Source: Sva-07 sp963710625 (GTDB lineage: Bacteria; Actinomycetota; Acidimicrobiia; Acidimicrobiales; Ilumatobacteraceae). Taken from it: 64,000 nt of DNA. Below the pieces are notes generated by a model that searched no databases, was not told the DNA's origin, and saw nothing but the letters and a program-made list of their open reading frames with translations. How positions within the stretch are numbered: position 1 is the stretch's first letter; each line of letters opens with the position of its first letter. The DNA is taken from NCBI GenBank assembly GCA_963710625.1, contig CAVQBG010000029.1, positions 1 through 64,000 of the forward strand, read 5' to 3'. The position numbers and the translations under genes were made by a program. Shown one piece after another: positions 1-9,079 of the stretch.

Positions 1-1
1 C

Positions 2-751
2 ATCCCCTGGATGTTCGACATGCTCGCCGCCGGCGATCCCTACGGCGAAGTTGGTGCAGCCATCGTCGCCAAGGAACTGCTGCGAGAGGTCTACGCCGCT
101 CGTGATCTCGCGGATGCTCGCCGGCGGCTGATCGTGTTCTTCCAACACTGCGCAGATGCCGACGTGGCGGAACTGGCTCGACTCGCTCGCACCATCGACC
201 GCTGGAGCGACGAGATCCTCGCGCACCACGACACCGGCCAAGCATCGAACGGGCGCGTCGAGAACGTGCACATGCTCGCCGAGAAGACTCGCCGCAACGC
301 CCACGGCTTCGTCAACCACCACAACTACCGACGCCGACTCATCGGACGCCTCGGCGTCAAATGGGTACCGTCCCAACTCGCAGAATCCGAGGCCGTCATC
401 CACGCTCGGTGCGTAGAGCCGGATAACGAGCGCGTGGTGAGTTCTACGTTTGGTTTCGTGGGGCCAGACACCGGTGCAGGTCTAATCTCTGAACGGACCC
501 GTTTCGAGCCTTCGATCTTGCCGTTGGCCGAGGGTCGGAACGACCGAGCGAACTTCGCGGTGATGGCCGCGGAATTCTCGAGCCTGGGTGCGCCAGCCGA
601 CTGTCACCCGTGGTTATCACCGATTGCTGACGCCACCAACGGGCACCTTTCAGCAGGACCGACGACGCCAACCCAGCGACCAAACAGAAGCGAATCACCC
701 CTCCAGTGCCCGCACGATCGACTCGGTCACGCTGTCAACTTGTTCGGCTGA
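2..751 (+). pseudogene. ISL3-family transposase, C-terminal fragment
   Basis: The frame is open at the window's left edge, so only the end of the protein is seen. Roughly the first 120 codons read like the C-terminal part of ISL3-type DDE transposases: a helical stretch ending in RLARTIDRW, then NGRVENVHMLAEKTRRNAHG and an NHHNYRRRLI segment, which matches the family's usual N-G-x-x-E-x-x-N and GF-x-N-x-x-NYR-x-R-x ending. From about base 380 the frame runs on without family-like sequence to a stop at 751, suggesting the native 3' end and inverted repeat are lost or altered. The catalytic residues lie outside the window. It marks the edge of an accessory island. Confidence 0.75.
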
Positions 752-777
752 TGACATATGAATCGACTGATGTGTTT

Positions 778-1228
778 CTAGTCCTCTAGGCAGGACCGCG
801 AGCTATCACTGATCGTGACTTGGATGACCTTCCTGCCGTAGTGCTCCGCCGCTTTCACTTCGTCGAACCCACTTGCTCGGGATGTCGGAGCTCAGCACGA
901 TGACTGCGTCGGCGTCCTCGATTGCTTGCATGATTCGAACCTCCCACGGGGCGCCAGCGGAGAGATCCTCGTCCGTCCACACACCAACGCCTCGGTCGAT
1001 CAAACTGCCTCGGATCTCTGAGGCCAGAACGCTGTCTGCCGACCCCGCCGACAAGAAGATCGTCTGCGCCCGCTCGACTTCCGATTCACTCGGCTCGGGG
1101 ACGGCTCGATGGAAAGGGGCCACGTCGGTTTCCCGATCGGCGGCCGAGTAATGATCTGGCGGTTCACGCATGCCGCCGCCACGGGTCGGCGCCGTGTTTT
1201 CGACGTCAGGATAGGCAAGCTCAAGCAT
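778..1228 (-). pseudogene. TIR-domain protein, frameshifted near the C-terminus
   Basis: TIR domains of bacterial conflict systems commonly cleave or process NAD+. Residues about 56-115 show the fold: TIFLSAGSADSVLASEIRG, then GVGVWTDEDLSAG, then PWEVRIMQAIEDADAVIVLS, with E96 (in PWE) as the likely catalytic glutamate, and S-x-W-V. After SKWV the annotated frame turns to unrelated sequence and stops at 806, but the neighbouring frame continues the fold (DEVKAAEHYGRKVIQVTI) to a TAG at 778. One extra base near 865 would explain it; without it the protein is about 149 residues. The ATG overlaps the upstream pYEATS stop by 8 nt, so the genes are translationally coupled. It is either a real mutation or a sequence error. 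Confidence 0.85.
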
Positions 1229-1486
1229 ATGAGTCAGGGTTCGAACCGACGCGGTCGTTCATACGAACGTTTGCGGTGAGTTGGAACACGCCCCAACCTT
1301 GCGTTTCGAGCCGAAATCGGCTGCTCCATCTGTCACCTTCCGAATTGGGTTCGGAAAGGTCGGATGCAGGATGTACTCAACGAACTTCACTTCATCCAAC
1401 TCACGGTCTGCGCCCCCCAGCCACACAGACCACTTCCACTGATCGCTACCCAGGTATTCGAAGTCCTGAGCGATCGTCAAGCTCAC
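1221..1486 (-). pseudogene. pYEATS-domain protein, frameshifted
   Basis: A small beta-rich protein resembling the prokaryotic YEATS domain, a family noted beside TIR and other effector domains. The first frame gives IAQDFEYLGSDQWKWSVWL, DEVKFVEYILHPTFPNPIRK (the V-x-Y-x-LHPTFPNP signature), then derails. The adjacent frame continues as RFRLETQGWGVFQLTANVRM, matching the expected F-x-L-x-x-x-GWG-x-F ending, and stops at 1221. One missing base near 1320 (a CC run) restores a protein of about 88 residues. The GTG start overlaps the previous stop by 4 nt. In the operon it may sense or tether; that role is inferred. The family call rests on motif reading only. Confidence 0.7.
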
Positions 1487-2272
1487 TGGTCAGCCCCCAG
1501 GTCTTGGAGCGCTATCGAGAGCCACTGAGGAGTCGCCTCGGAGTACATGATTGGGCGGTTGCCCTCGAGCACCTCGACTTCAACCTGGTCGGTGTCGCTG
1601 CGAACACCCTTCAGATACAGCAGCGTGCCCCCGGCGTGGTATCGGCTCGACATCTGCCCAGTCACTGCGGTCACCCTCAGAGCTCACGTATCGGTATCTG
1701 CATCGCATCCCATGCTTGGTTCGAAACCGACGGCCGAGATCATCTGGTGATAGGCGCGCCACCCGTGTCGAACCCATTTCGAGACGCCAGAGCCGGATCG
1801 TCTCCAACAGTGCCAGAAATGCTGGCAGAGGGTTCTCACGATCGAACGGGATGGTCTCGCGCTCGCTGTAGGCCCCTTCCAAGGAGACGTTCTGTTCCAC
1901 GAGCGCGATGCTTCGAACGCCGTGTGATCGAGCGTGCTGCATTTCATCTCGTACCCAAGGATGAGTCATCCAGCGTTCGCCATTCGGGTCGCCGATGCGT
2001 TCCCTTTGAGTCATCAAAGCAACGCATCCATCTGCAGATTCAAGACGTTCCATGATCTCCGGGGTGAGATCGGCTCCGCCCAGTCGTCGGCCTGTGACGA
2101 TCTGTACGTCGACGCTGCTCAACATGGACTCTGAGGCGCCCACGACCTCGCGGTCGGCTGGTCCGAATGTCGACGACAGAAAGACGCGGACGCTCTTTCC
2201 CTCAGGAACGTTGTGCGTATCGTGACGCTACTCGTAGCGAACAGCCGCGTCGAGTGGACCCTTCGCCGCCAC
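1483..2272 (-). pseudogene. TIR-like protein with a C-terminal beta-rich region, broken twice
   Basis: The N-terminal half has a TIR-like order: SVRVFLSSTFGPADREVVG, VDVQIVTGRRLGGADLTPEI, MERLESADGCVALMTQ, then HPWVRDEMQHARSHGVRSIA. A GTG at 2272, 4 nt after the upstream stop, is the natural start, but an in-frame TAG lies at 2228-2230 before the first beta strand. No ATG, GTG or TTG lies between that TAG and the strand. Near the end, a run of five G (1628-1632 on the plus strand) appears one base too long; removing it joins PIPRRG to TLLYLKGVRSDTDQVEVEV and reaches the stop at 1483. The repaired product is about 262 residues. The C-terminal part is not recognised. Confidence 0.7.
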
Positions 2273-2276
2273 TCGA

Positions 2277-3727
2277 TCAGATGTCGAGGACGTCAACCTC
2301 TACGTACCGATTGGCCTCGACGTTGACTCTGTCTTTGTACTCGTCCCAAACCGGTGTACGGGAGGCCGGCTCGACGAGTCCGACGTCGGCCCGCACGATG
2401 CGCCCCACGTGTACGGGCGAGGAGTTCCTCGTACAGCGGCCCGAACGGCATTCTCCATGGGTGTGGCCGCCGGGCATGCGCCCACTCCTCGTCGACGGGG
2501 ATCATCGCAGTAAGCTCGGCGCTGGTCATGAGTTCCAATCCTTGCGCTCGCAGGGTGGCGTTGTGGCTTCCATGATGGCCAACCTTGTATAGAACGGTGC
2601 GGGCAAGTAGGTCTCGGGCGAGGATCGGGTCCTCACCTTGATCGAGACCGTTGTCGGTGGACCAGCCTCCTTCATGCCAGGACTGCCAGTTCCCGACCTG
2701 CGCGTCGGCGGCGAACAGCAGAACCCGGCCGGTAGAGCGCAGTTCGATGGCCAGCACCAGGCTGGTGTTGTTCGTTGCTGCGTCGAGTTTCAGCGCAAGT
2801 GACTCAGCGCTCGCCTGCCAGTCTGAGTTGATGCGGCGCCAGGGCTCCGATTCCTCGGGTTGGAATCCGTAGTGATCGTGGAAGAACTGGTAGTCGTTGG
2901 GGCGGGCTTCGACGATGTGGGCGGGTAGCCGATGGTTCCCAGCGAACGGCTGGGCGGTCTCGGCCAGCCAGGCGTCGCCCGGCTCGAGGTCAGATCCGGC
3001 CGCCGCCAGAAGTGCCATCGAGAGTGCACCGTCAACGCCCAGTGCATGATCGTCAGATTCGTGGTACACCTCGCCCGGTTTCGATGAAGGGCGTGCTCGC
3101 ATCAAGAAGCTCTCGTCCTCGGGCGGGCCGAGCACGAAGATCCTGACGCCTTCAACCCCAGGCACAACAATCGGAGGACACTTCGGTTTCAGATAGCGCA
3201 GTTCGGTCGCAAACCCTTTGGCGAGGTCGCGGGTCTCTCGCGAGCTGACCGCCAAGCTCTCGCCGATCCCAAAGAACCCCAACAAGGTGTTTACGTTCTC
3301 GCCGGCAGGATCGCCCGCAGCAACGAGCGCTGGACCCGCAGCGCGTAAACCCTGCAGCATCAGGCTGCGCTTGCGGTCAAGCCTCTTGGCTAGCGGATTC
3401 GTCTCGTCCTCGGTCCAGGCGAACCAGCCCTCGTCGATGGTCATGCTTGCGAATTCGATCGTGCGTGGCATGGAATCCGCTGATGTGGTCCCCATGCTCG
3501 TGTGTCACAACGACCACATGGATATGTCCATCGGTCGATTCGCGGATGTGTTCGACGATCTTGCGGACGCGTTCACTGCCGCCACTCACCTGCGAGTGAA
3601 CTCCGCAGTCGATCAGCATGTAGACCGGCTCGCCCTCCTTCCCGGCAAATGCAAGAAGGAAACAGTCGCCTACGGCGGCGTTATACATGCGGACTCGAAC
3701 GCCGGAGGCCGGGGGCTGCATCGTCAT
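2277..3727 (-). pseudogene. ComEC-like metallo-beta-lactamase-fold hydrolase, two frameshifts
   Basis: The N-terminus carries the metal-binding motif THEHGDH (residues 75-81) after DCFLLAFAGK and YMLIDCG. The downstream signature YKVGHHGSHN, typical of ComEC/Rec2-type MBL domains, lies in a second frame. The two parts join if one base near 3457 is surplus, giving SGFHATHDEFASMTIDEGW. Near 2403-2406 a GGGG run is one base long; correcting it continues the protein as RIVRADVGLVEP to a stop at 2277. With both corrections the gene is exactly 482 codons plus stop. It overlaps the metallopeptidase gene by ATGA. It probably acts as a hydrolase (nuclease or phosphodiesterase) in the putative conflict operon; the substrate is unknown. 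Confidence 0.8.
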
Positions 3728-6363
3728 CGTGACTGCACCCTCGACTCAGGCGCACGGTGAAGCAGCGCGAACGGTTCGCGTGATCGGTCGTCGACGCCTG
3801 GCGATCCGAAGTACGTCGAGCGCATTGTGGTCGGTTCGCCCGCCAGGAAGCGTCGCTGGAGATCAAGTCGGTAGTCGCTGAGAATGTGCTTGTTGACTGC
3901 GTACCTGACCCTCCCGTCGGCCGGGTCGACGAGCAACGTGCATCCACCACGAAAGATGAAGTCTTCGTCGTTCTTGCTGCGGGGCCCGTACTTGTCGACC
4001 TGGAACTGCACGTCTGGGTCGAAGTATCCGCGTCGTCGCTGGAGGATCTCGATGACGATGTCCGTTGTTGTCTCGCCGCGTTCGCCGACCCGTCGTGCCA
4101 ATCGGACGGAATGAACTTCGACCGTCGGCTTGCCGTCGGTGTTGAACACGCTCTTTGGGGTTTCTGCAGAGATCGACAGGCCGATCTCGCGGGCGTCTTT
4201 CGTCGAGCAGAATTCGTCCAACCAGGCATGCACAACCCTGGAGTTGTCGCGCGTCTTCTTCCACAGTGTTCTGCGGTCTGCCGTCGATGCCCACTCAGGC
4301 TCAAGCCGCGAACCGTCGCCGACCCCCTCGAACATCTGCGTCAAATGGATCTCTCCTCCGCGTGGGGGGCGCCAGACGAGTGATTCCTCAGCGAGATTTC
4401 GGACGTCGCCGGGATAGATGCCGTGCTGCCGAAATGCCTCAATAATCGCTAGGCGATAACGTCGTCGGTCGTCTGGTACGGCATCGACGTCTGCGGTGAT
4501 GACGGCGCGGAGGTAGTCACCAAAGGTGATGTCCACCGGAGGGCAGTAGTCCAGGGCGCGTAGACATATCTGCAGCAGCTGCTGCGCGGTCTTGGCTGCT
4601 TCGTTGGCCAACCGTCGAACCAGGTCGGGATGCAAGGCGCCGGGCGCAAGCACCCCGCTGCCCTGCGTTGCTATTCGGATCAAGTCATCAATTCGCTGGT
4701 TGTAGACGGTGAGAAACGCTCGGAACACCGCCGCGACCAAGATCGCCCCTCGCTCGTGGGGCTCGGTTGTTGTTCGGAACGCTTCTGGGTCAGGAACTGT
4801 CGGGCGCCATTCGTGTGTCTCCGGGTCGATGTGCCCGATTGCGTCTCTGAGCGCGCCATAGCTTCCGATGGCCCGTCCGAACTCCTGGGCCAACTGGGCG
4901 AGCAGGCCGCCAGTTGCGAGTTCGCCGCGGGTTCGTGCAATCTCCTGCTCGATGACCTCCGCATGCGAGAAGTGCTGGAACAGTGCCACGATGTCGGCGA
5001 ACGCCTCGTGAAACGCGAGGACGTCGGGATTGGTGGATTCCGCGAAATGCGGATGCATGCCGTCGAGGAGAGCATGGGACATTTCATGGGCGATCACGTC
5101 GTGGGAAAGACTCGTGAACACCACGCCGTTCCGCAACACGCTTGGGTCGTCGGTGTCCGCCGGGAAGTATCCGAACAGCAACGCCTTGCGGTCAGGGCTG
5201 TAATAGGCGTTGGCCTCGCGTAGGGCGTGAGGATAAATCCGTAGCGTCGGAACGTAGTGCTCACGGAGGACCGTGCCATCTTGGTTCCGTTCGAGGCGAG
5301 ACGCCCACAGGACGCGGCGGCCAAGCGCGCGTTCGAAGCCGTCGATCACGCGCATGGCTACGCCGTAAACCATCTGCTGGTGAAAGCCCGGTTCACCCTC
5401 AGACGGCGGATAACCATCGGTGGCGAGCAATCGCGGGTCGTCTAGATCTACCGGTTCGTAGAAGCAGCCACTGCTTGGATCGAAATCGACGACCTCGAGA
5501 TACTCGCCGACAGGACCTGGCTGAAGGGTGCTCTGCCCGGCGATGTCATGTTCCCACGGCACTGAAAGCGTGACCTCATTGATCCCGACAGTCTCAATGC
5601 TGCGCGAGGCACTCGGGTCAAACGCGAACACGCGTAACTTCCGATAGGCGGGCGTCGACACCGCCGAACGCGGCGGCCCGTCGCGCAGATGGCGAAACAC
5701 CTCCTGCACCTTCATTCGATCCGCGGGCCCCGCCTCCAGAGCGTTCATCAATCGCTCCGCCTGTCGCCACGTGGTGATCTGAGATCCATGGTCGTCCCGC
5801 CCACCGATTTCAACAGCCCTGCGGTAGAGCTCGGCCGCCCTGCCGTAGTTCTTCAGCATCAGCTGCAACTCGGCAACTGTCGCCGACCTCCAGTAGTCCC
5901 CCGGAACGGGTTGATTGCCAACGATGGCCTCGACTCGCTCGAGATACGCCGCTGCCGCGGCGCTGTCCCCGAGCAGCAGGCTCTTTCCCGCAGCGTTGAT
6001 GCCGACGTAGTAGCTGTCCGGCGTGATCTCGAACGCCTCGGCATACAAGTCCCGCGAACGCTCGAGGTCCTCCCGGTTCGCGGTCTTGTCGTAACGCTCC
6101 ATGAACGTAGACGCCCAAACACCGAGAGTCTCGGGGTCCCGGTCACCCCCCTCATAAAGCTCGGTGAACACTTCCAATGCCTCGCTGAGCGAGCCACAGC
6201 GCCTAAACGCGAGACCTTTCAGCCGCCGAATACGAACATCGGAGACTCCCCCCGCTTCCGCCACTCCGATCCGCTCAAGGGCGGACGGACAATCGTCTTT
6301 CGCGATCAACCCGGTGATGGTCTCGATCAAATCATCGACGTCCAGATCGCTTAGGTCGGACAC
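3724..6363 (-). CDS. TPR-repeat protein fused to an M4-like zinc metallopeptidase
   Basis: First gene of the island operon and the only intact one, about 879 residues from the GTG at 6363 (a GTG at 6399 is also in frame). The first ~230 residues are helical repeats of TPR type (LKGLAFRRCGSLSEALEVFTELY, then AAAYLERVEAI, then YGRAAELYRRAVEIGG), resembling TRAF-binding-type TPR regions. The middle holds HEMSH at residues 426-430 and HEAFADIV with E453, 23 residues later. This is the HExxH plus distal Glu layout of thermolysin-like gluzincins. No signal peptide is seen, so a cytoplasmic protease is likely. It overlaps the MBL gene by 4 nt. A role in sensing or proteolytic activation of the downstream effectors is inferred. 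Confidence 0.8.
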   Translation of the reverse strand: MSDLSDLDVDDLIETITGLIAKDDCPSALERIGVAEAGGVSDVRIRRLKGLAFRRCGSLSEALEVFTELYEGGDRDPETLGVWASTFMERYDKTANREDLERSRDLYAEAFEITPDSYYVGINAAGKSLLLGDSAAAAAYLERVEAIVGNQPVPGDYWRSATVAELQLMLKNYGRAAELYRRAVEIGGRDDHGSQITTWRQAERLMNALEAGPADRMKVQEVFRHLRDGPPRSAVSTPAYRKLRVFAFDPSASRSIETVGINEVTLSVPWEHDIAGQSTLQPGPVGEYLEVVDFDPSSGCFYEPVDLDDPRLLATDGYPPSEGEPGFHQQMVYGVAMRVIDGFERALGRRVLWASRLERNQDGTVLREHYVPTLRIYPHALREANAYYSPDRKALLFGYFPADTDDPSVLRNGVVFTSLSHDVIAHEMSHALLDGMHPHFAESTNPDVLAFHEAFADIVALFQHFSHAEVIEQEIARTRGELATGGLLAQLAQEFGRAIGSYGALRDAIGHIDPETHEWRPTVPDPEAFRTTTEPHERGAILVAAVFRAFLTVYNQRIDDLIRIATQGSGVLAPGALHPDLVRRLANEAAKTAQQLLQICLRALDYCPPVDITFGDYLRAVITADVDAVPDDRRRYRLAIIEAFRQHGIYPGDVRNLAEESLVWRPPRGGEIHLTQMFEGVGDGSRLEPEWASTADRRTLWKKTRDNSRVVHAWLDEFCSTKDAREIGLSISAETPKSVFNTDGKPTVEVHSVRLARRVGERGETTTDIVIEILQRRRGYFDPDVQFQVDKYGPRSKNDEDFIFRGGCTLLVDPADGRVRYAVNKHILSDYRLDLQRRFLAGEPTTMRSTYFGSPGVDDRSREPFALLHRAPESRVQSR

Positions 6364-6399
6364 GAAGCCATTCAAACATGTCGGCTGCGGCAAGTACAC

Positions 6400-7039
6400 C
6401 GCCTACTGCATTTGTCGCGGCGCCGAACTGGCTCTTCGCCTTTCAATGGTTGGATCGTGTAGGTCCGGGTCCCCCTCAGAGTCTCGTGTGGCGCAGCCAT
6501 TCGGAGTACTCCTCCAGGAAGCGTCGGAGTTGCACGTATTGCCGGCGGCCTATTGAGGGGGACCCGATAGTTGCTCCACCCGATCCGACCCGGACCAGCC
6601 GCTCAGGTCCGAGGCCTCTTTGTGTGAAGAGGAGATTTCGAGGTCGTTCCGGGCGCGTCGAATGGGACCCTCTTGCCCGGCCGAGCGGAGGGTCGCAGCG
6701 TTGGTGGTCGGGTGCGGGAAGTGACTGATCCGAAGAACCCGCTTTCGGGATGCGAGGCCGGTCACGCTGGAGTCAGAGTCCTTCCCACCGCTGCGGATGG
6801 CTGCGAAGGGTCAGCAATGCCCCACACCAACGGTGCTCGGGATCCACTCCTGGTACCCAACCTCTCGGCGGACGTGGAAGAGGTCAGATAGGTGAAGGGG
6901 TTCCCGAATCACCAGTGGAGGGCTGCAGAAGGCCCATACGGCACTGTTTGATATCGGAAACGGTTCCCACAAGGTGTCAGCTCGACTGGCCGACTCAGCA
7001 GTGCCACCGACTGCGATGCCTGTGACCTGGGGTTTTAGG
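6400..7039. other. Gene-poor stretch between the island and tRNA-Ala
   Basis: About 640 bases with no convincing coding sequence; short open frames have composition and content unlike their neighbours. The one clear structure is a 13-bp inverted repeat at 6466-6478 and 6554-6566. The stretch probably includes the operon promoter, but I could not assign -35/-10 hexamers with confidence. Confidence 0.5.
6466..6566. repeat. 101-bp segment bounded by a 13-bp inverted repeat
   Basis: CGGGTCCCCCTCA at 6466-6478 is repeated in inverted orientation at 6554-6566. The enclosed ~75 bases contain a short minus-strand frame ending in LEEYSEWLRHTRL. It may be a small mobile-element relic (MITE-like) or a long terminator stem. 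No flanking target duplication was identified. Confidence 0.4.
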
Positions 7040-7112
7040 TGGAGCTAAGGAGAATCGAACTCCTGACCTCTTCCATGCCATGGAAGCGCTCTACCAACTG
7101 AGCTATAGCCCC
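7040..7112 (-). tRNA. tRNA-Ala (GGC anticodon)
   Basis: A 73-nt cloverleaf: acceptor GGGGCTA pairs with TAGCTCC, the D arm contains AGCTCAGTTGGTAGAGC, the anticodon stem CTTCC/GGAAG encloses ATGGCAT, and the T arm carries GTTCGATTC. The discriminator is A and the 3' CCA is not encoded. It reads GCC codons. Confidence 0.95.
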
Positions 7113-7232
7113 GAGATTGCGTGGACCTCGGACCGCCGGGCCCGGAAACGCCCGAGTCACCGGCGAATCGATCGCCGTGCGAATCTAGCTCCTCCGGACG
7201 ACGGCTCCAACGTCACGACCGCACATCGCAGC

Positions 7233-7628
7233 TCAGTCCGCGTCGGGCTGTGCCCATTCGATGCGAGGGGCGTCCATGTAGAGGCGCTCGATCTCGTAGA
7301 ACTCGCGCACCGACTCCAGGAACACGTGCACCACGACGTCGCCGTAGTCGATCAGCGTCCACTGCTGCTCACGCACACCCTCGGTGCGCACCGGAGGACG
7401 ACCGAGTTCCGACTTGACGCGTGACTCGACCTCGTCGACCACCGCGCGTACCTGACGGGGGTTGGACGCTGCGGCGATCACGAAGTAGCCGGCGATCGAC
7501 AGGACCGCACCCACGTCGAGGACGACGACATCGGTCGCCTTCATGTTGGAGGCCGTCCGGGCGGCGAGAACGGCGAGGTCCAGTCCGCCGTCCGGCGTGT
7601 CGTCGCGGTCGTCACCCATGCAGCTCAT
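7233..7628 (-). CDS. rsfS: Ribosome silencing factor RsfS
   Basis: RsfS binds ribosomal protein L14 and blocks subunit joining under starvation. The 131-residue product has the family core: ATDVVVLDVGAVLSIAGYFV, then NPRQVRAVVDEVE, then WTLIDYGDVVVHVFL and REFYEIERLYMDAPRIEW. The ATG at 7628 overlaps the stop of the LCP gene (ATGA); a second in-frame ATG lies at 7619. It is the last gene of the nadD-LCP-rsfS operon. The nadD-rsfS association is widely conserved and supports the assignment. Confidence 0.93.
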   Translation of the reverse strand: MSCMGDDRDDTPDGGLDLAVLAARTASNMKATDVVVLDVGAVLSIAGYFVIAAASNPRQVRAVVDEVESRVKSELGRPPVRTEGVREQQWTLIDYGDVVVHVFLESVREFYEIERLYMDAPRIEWAQPDAD

Positions 7629-9079
7629 CCATCGGCGTCGACGGTACTGGCCGGAGTGGTGTCGTCGGGCACGAGCCCGGCGGCGCCATCGTTGTTGCCG
7701 GCCTCGCGTTCGAGGTACGGCGTCCCGAGCGTGACCACGATGTCGACCCCTTCCACCACCGTCGTGGCCAGGCGAACCTCCGAGGGTCCGAACAGGATCT
7801 CGCTCGCCCTGATCGATTCCTCGAGCAGACGCGGGTCGACGACCTCCACGATCGTCAGGTCCGGAGCGCCCGACGCGGTGGTGTCGACGGACACGACGTT
7901 GGCCTGCAGGAAGAGGAGTCGCCCGATCAACTCGCGGGTCAGATCGGAGTTGCTCTCGAACAGCCCATCGGTCGTGGCGAGCTGGCCCTCGCTGAACTGA
8001 CTCTCGATCCGCATCTTCAGGCCGGTGTTGGGTGTGGACACCAACGACGGGGAGATCTGGGCGAACACGAGCGCGACATCGCTGCGATCGAGCACGACGA
8101 CATCGGCGTCCGTCGGGTTCGTGCCGACACTCGGCGGGGTCGCGACGAGGTCGCGCACTCCGACCTCGCCGGCGAACAGCGACGATGCGAGTTCCTCGAC
8201 CGATGCCGGGGGCACGGGTCGACCCTCGCCGTCGGTGGCCACCGGTTCCGGTGGGATCTGCAAGGGCGCGAGACCCGCGATCGCCGACCACATCTCGACG
8301 TCGAGCGAATGCTGCTCATAGGCCGGAACGGACTCGTCGATCGCGGTCAACACCTCGGCCATTTCCGCCGGGCCGAGGATCTGCGGGCCGGCCGAGAACA
8401 CGATCCCGTCGACGCCGGCGGCCTCCTCGACCGCGGGGTCGTTCGACGACCCAACGCCCGGATCGGAATCACCGGACACCGAACCCTCGGGAACGTCGAA
8501 GACCGTGTCATCGGGCACCGAATCGTCAGGAAGAGAATCGTCGGGCACCGTCGACGTCGGACGGGTGCCGTCGACGGCGTTGGAGTCCACCACCGCATCC
8601 GGGAGCACGACCTGTACGGCCTCGAACTGCTGGAGGATCGTCTCCAGCCCGGCGGGATCGACGACCGCAGACAGGTCGATGCCGATCGACAGCATGTCCT
8701 CCACGGCGACGACGAGTTCGTCCGGCGCGTCGGGGTCGAAGAACTCGTTCAGTGGACGGCGCTGGAGTCCGAAGCCGGCCGTCGCGTCAGCGTTCACCGG
8801 AATCGTGACGATGCTGCCACCCTGGCCATCCGGGAGCAGGGTCATCACGACCACCGACGCGAGCTGACCGTCGTCGTCGGCGACCGCCAGCAGCGCGTTC
8901 GGGGTCGACGGCAGTGTCACCCGCGGTCGCTCGTCGACGCCGACTGCCTCACCCTCCTGGGAGTTCGACAACGTCACGACACCGACGGTGAACAGCACGG
9001 CTGCCACGATCACCAGGCCGATCGCCGCGGTGGCCGCGGCGATCGTGCGACGCTTGCGCCGTTGGGCGATGGCGGTCAT
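7625..9079 (-). CDS. LytR-CpsA-Psr (LCP) family membrane protein
   Basis: A 484-residue protein with one N-terminal membrane anchor (residues ~13-37, TIAAATAAIGLVIVAAVLF) after a basic RRKRR start, and an extracytoplasmic region. LCP proteins transfer undecaprenyl-linked glycopolymers to peptidoglycan. Supporting segments are VVVMTLLPDGQGGSIVTIPV, PLNEFFDPDAP and VEDMLSIGIDLSAVV. A low-complexity acidic linker with repeated PDDS units sits near residues 170-190. The arginine-rich active-site pattern of classical LCP domains is not obvious, so it may be a divergent member. The ATG at 9079 overlaps the nadD stop. LCP-like genes between nadD and rsfS are common in actinobacteria. Confidence 0.7.
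   Translation of the reverse strand: MTAIAQRRKRRTIAAATAAIGLVIVAAVLFTVGVVTLSNSQEGEAVGVDERPRVTLPSTPNALLAVADDDGQLASVVVMTLLPDGQGGSIVTIPVNADATAGFGLQRRPLNEFFDPDAPDELVVAVEDMLSIGIDLSAVVDPAGLETILQQFEAVQVVLPDAVVDSNAVDGTRPTSTVPDDSLPDDSVPDDTVFDVPEGSVSGDSDPGVGSSNDPAVEEAAGVDGIVFSAGPQILGPAEMAEVLTAIDESVPAYEQHSLDVEMWSAIAGLAPLQIPPEPVATDGEGRPVPPASVEELASSLFAGEVGVRDLVATPPSVGTNPTDADVVVLDRSDVALVFAQISPSLVSTPNTGLKMRIESQFSEGQLATTDGLFESNSDLTRELIGRLLFLQANVVSVDTTASGAPDLTIVEVVDPRLLEESIRASEILFGPSEVRLATTVVEGVDIVVTLGTPYLEREAGNNDGAAGLVPDDTTPASTVDADG

Noticed and set aside
6750..7025. Short plus-strand open frames in the gap before tRNA-Ala
   Set aside because: No ribosome site, no recognisable domain, and amino-acid content typical of random high-GC translation.
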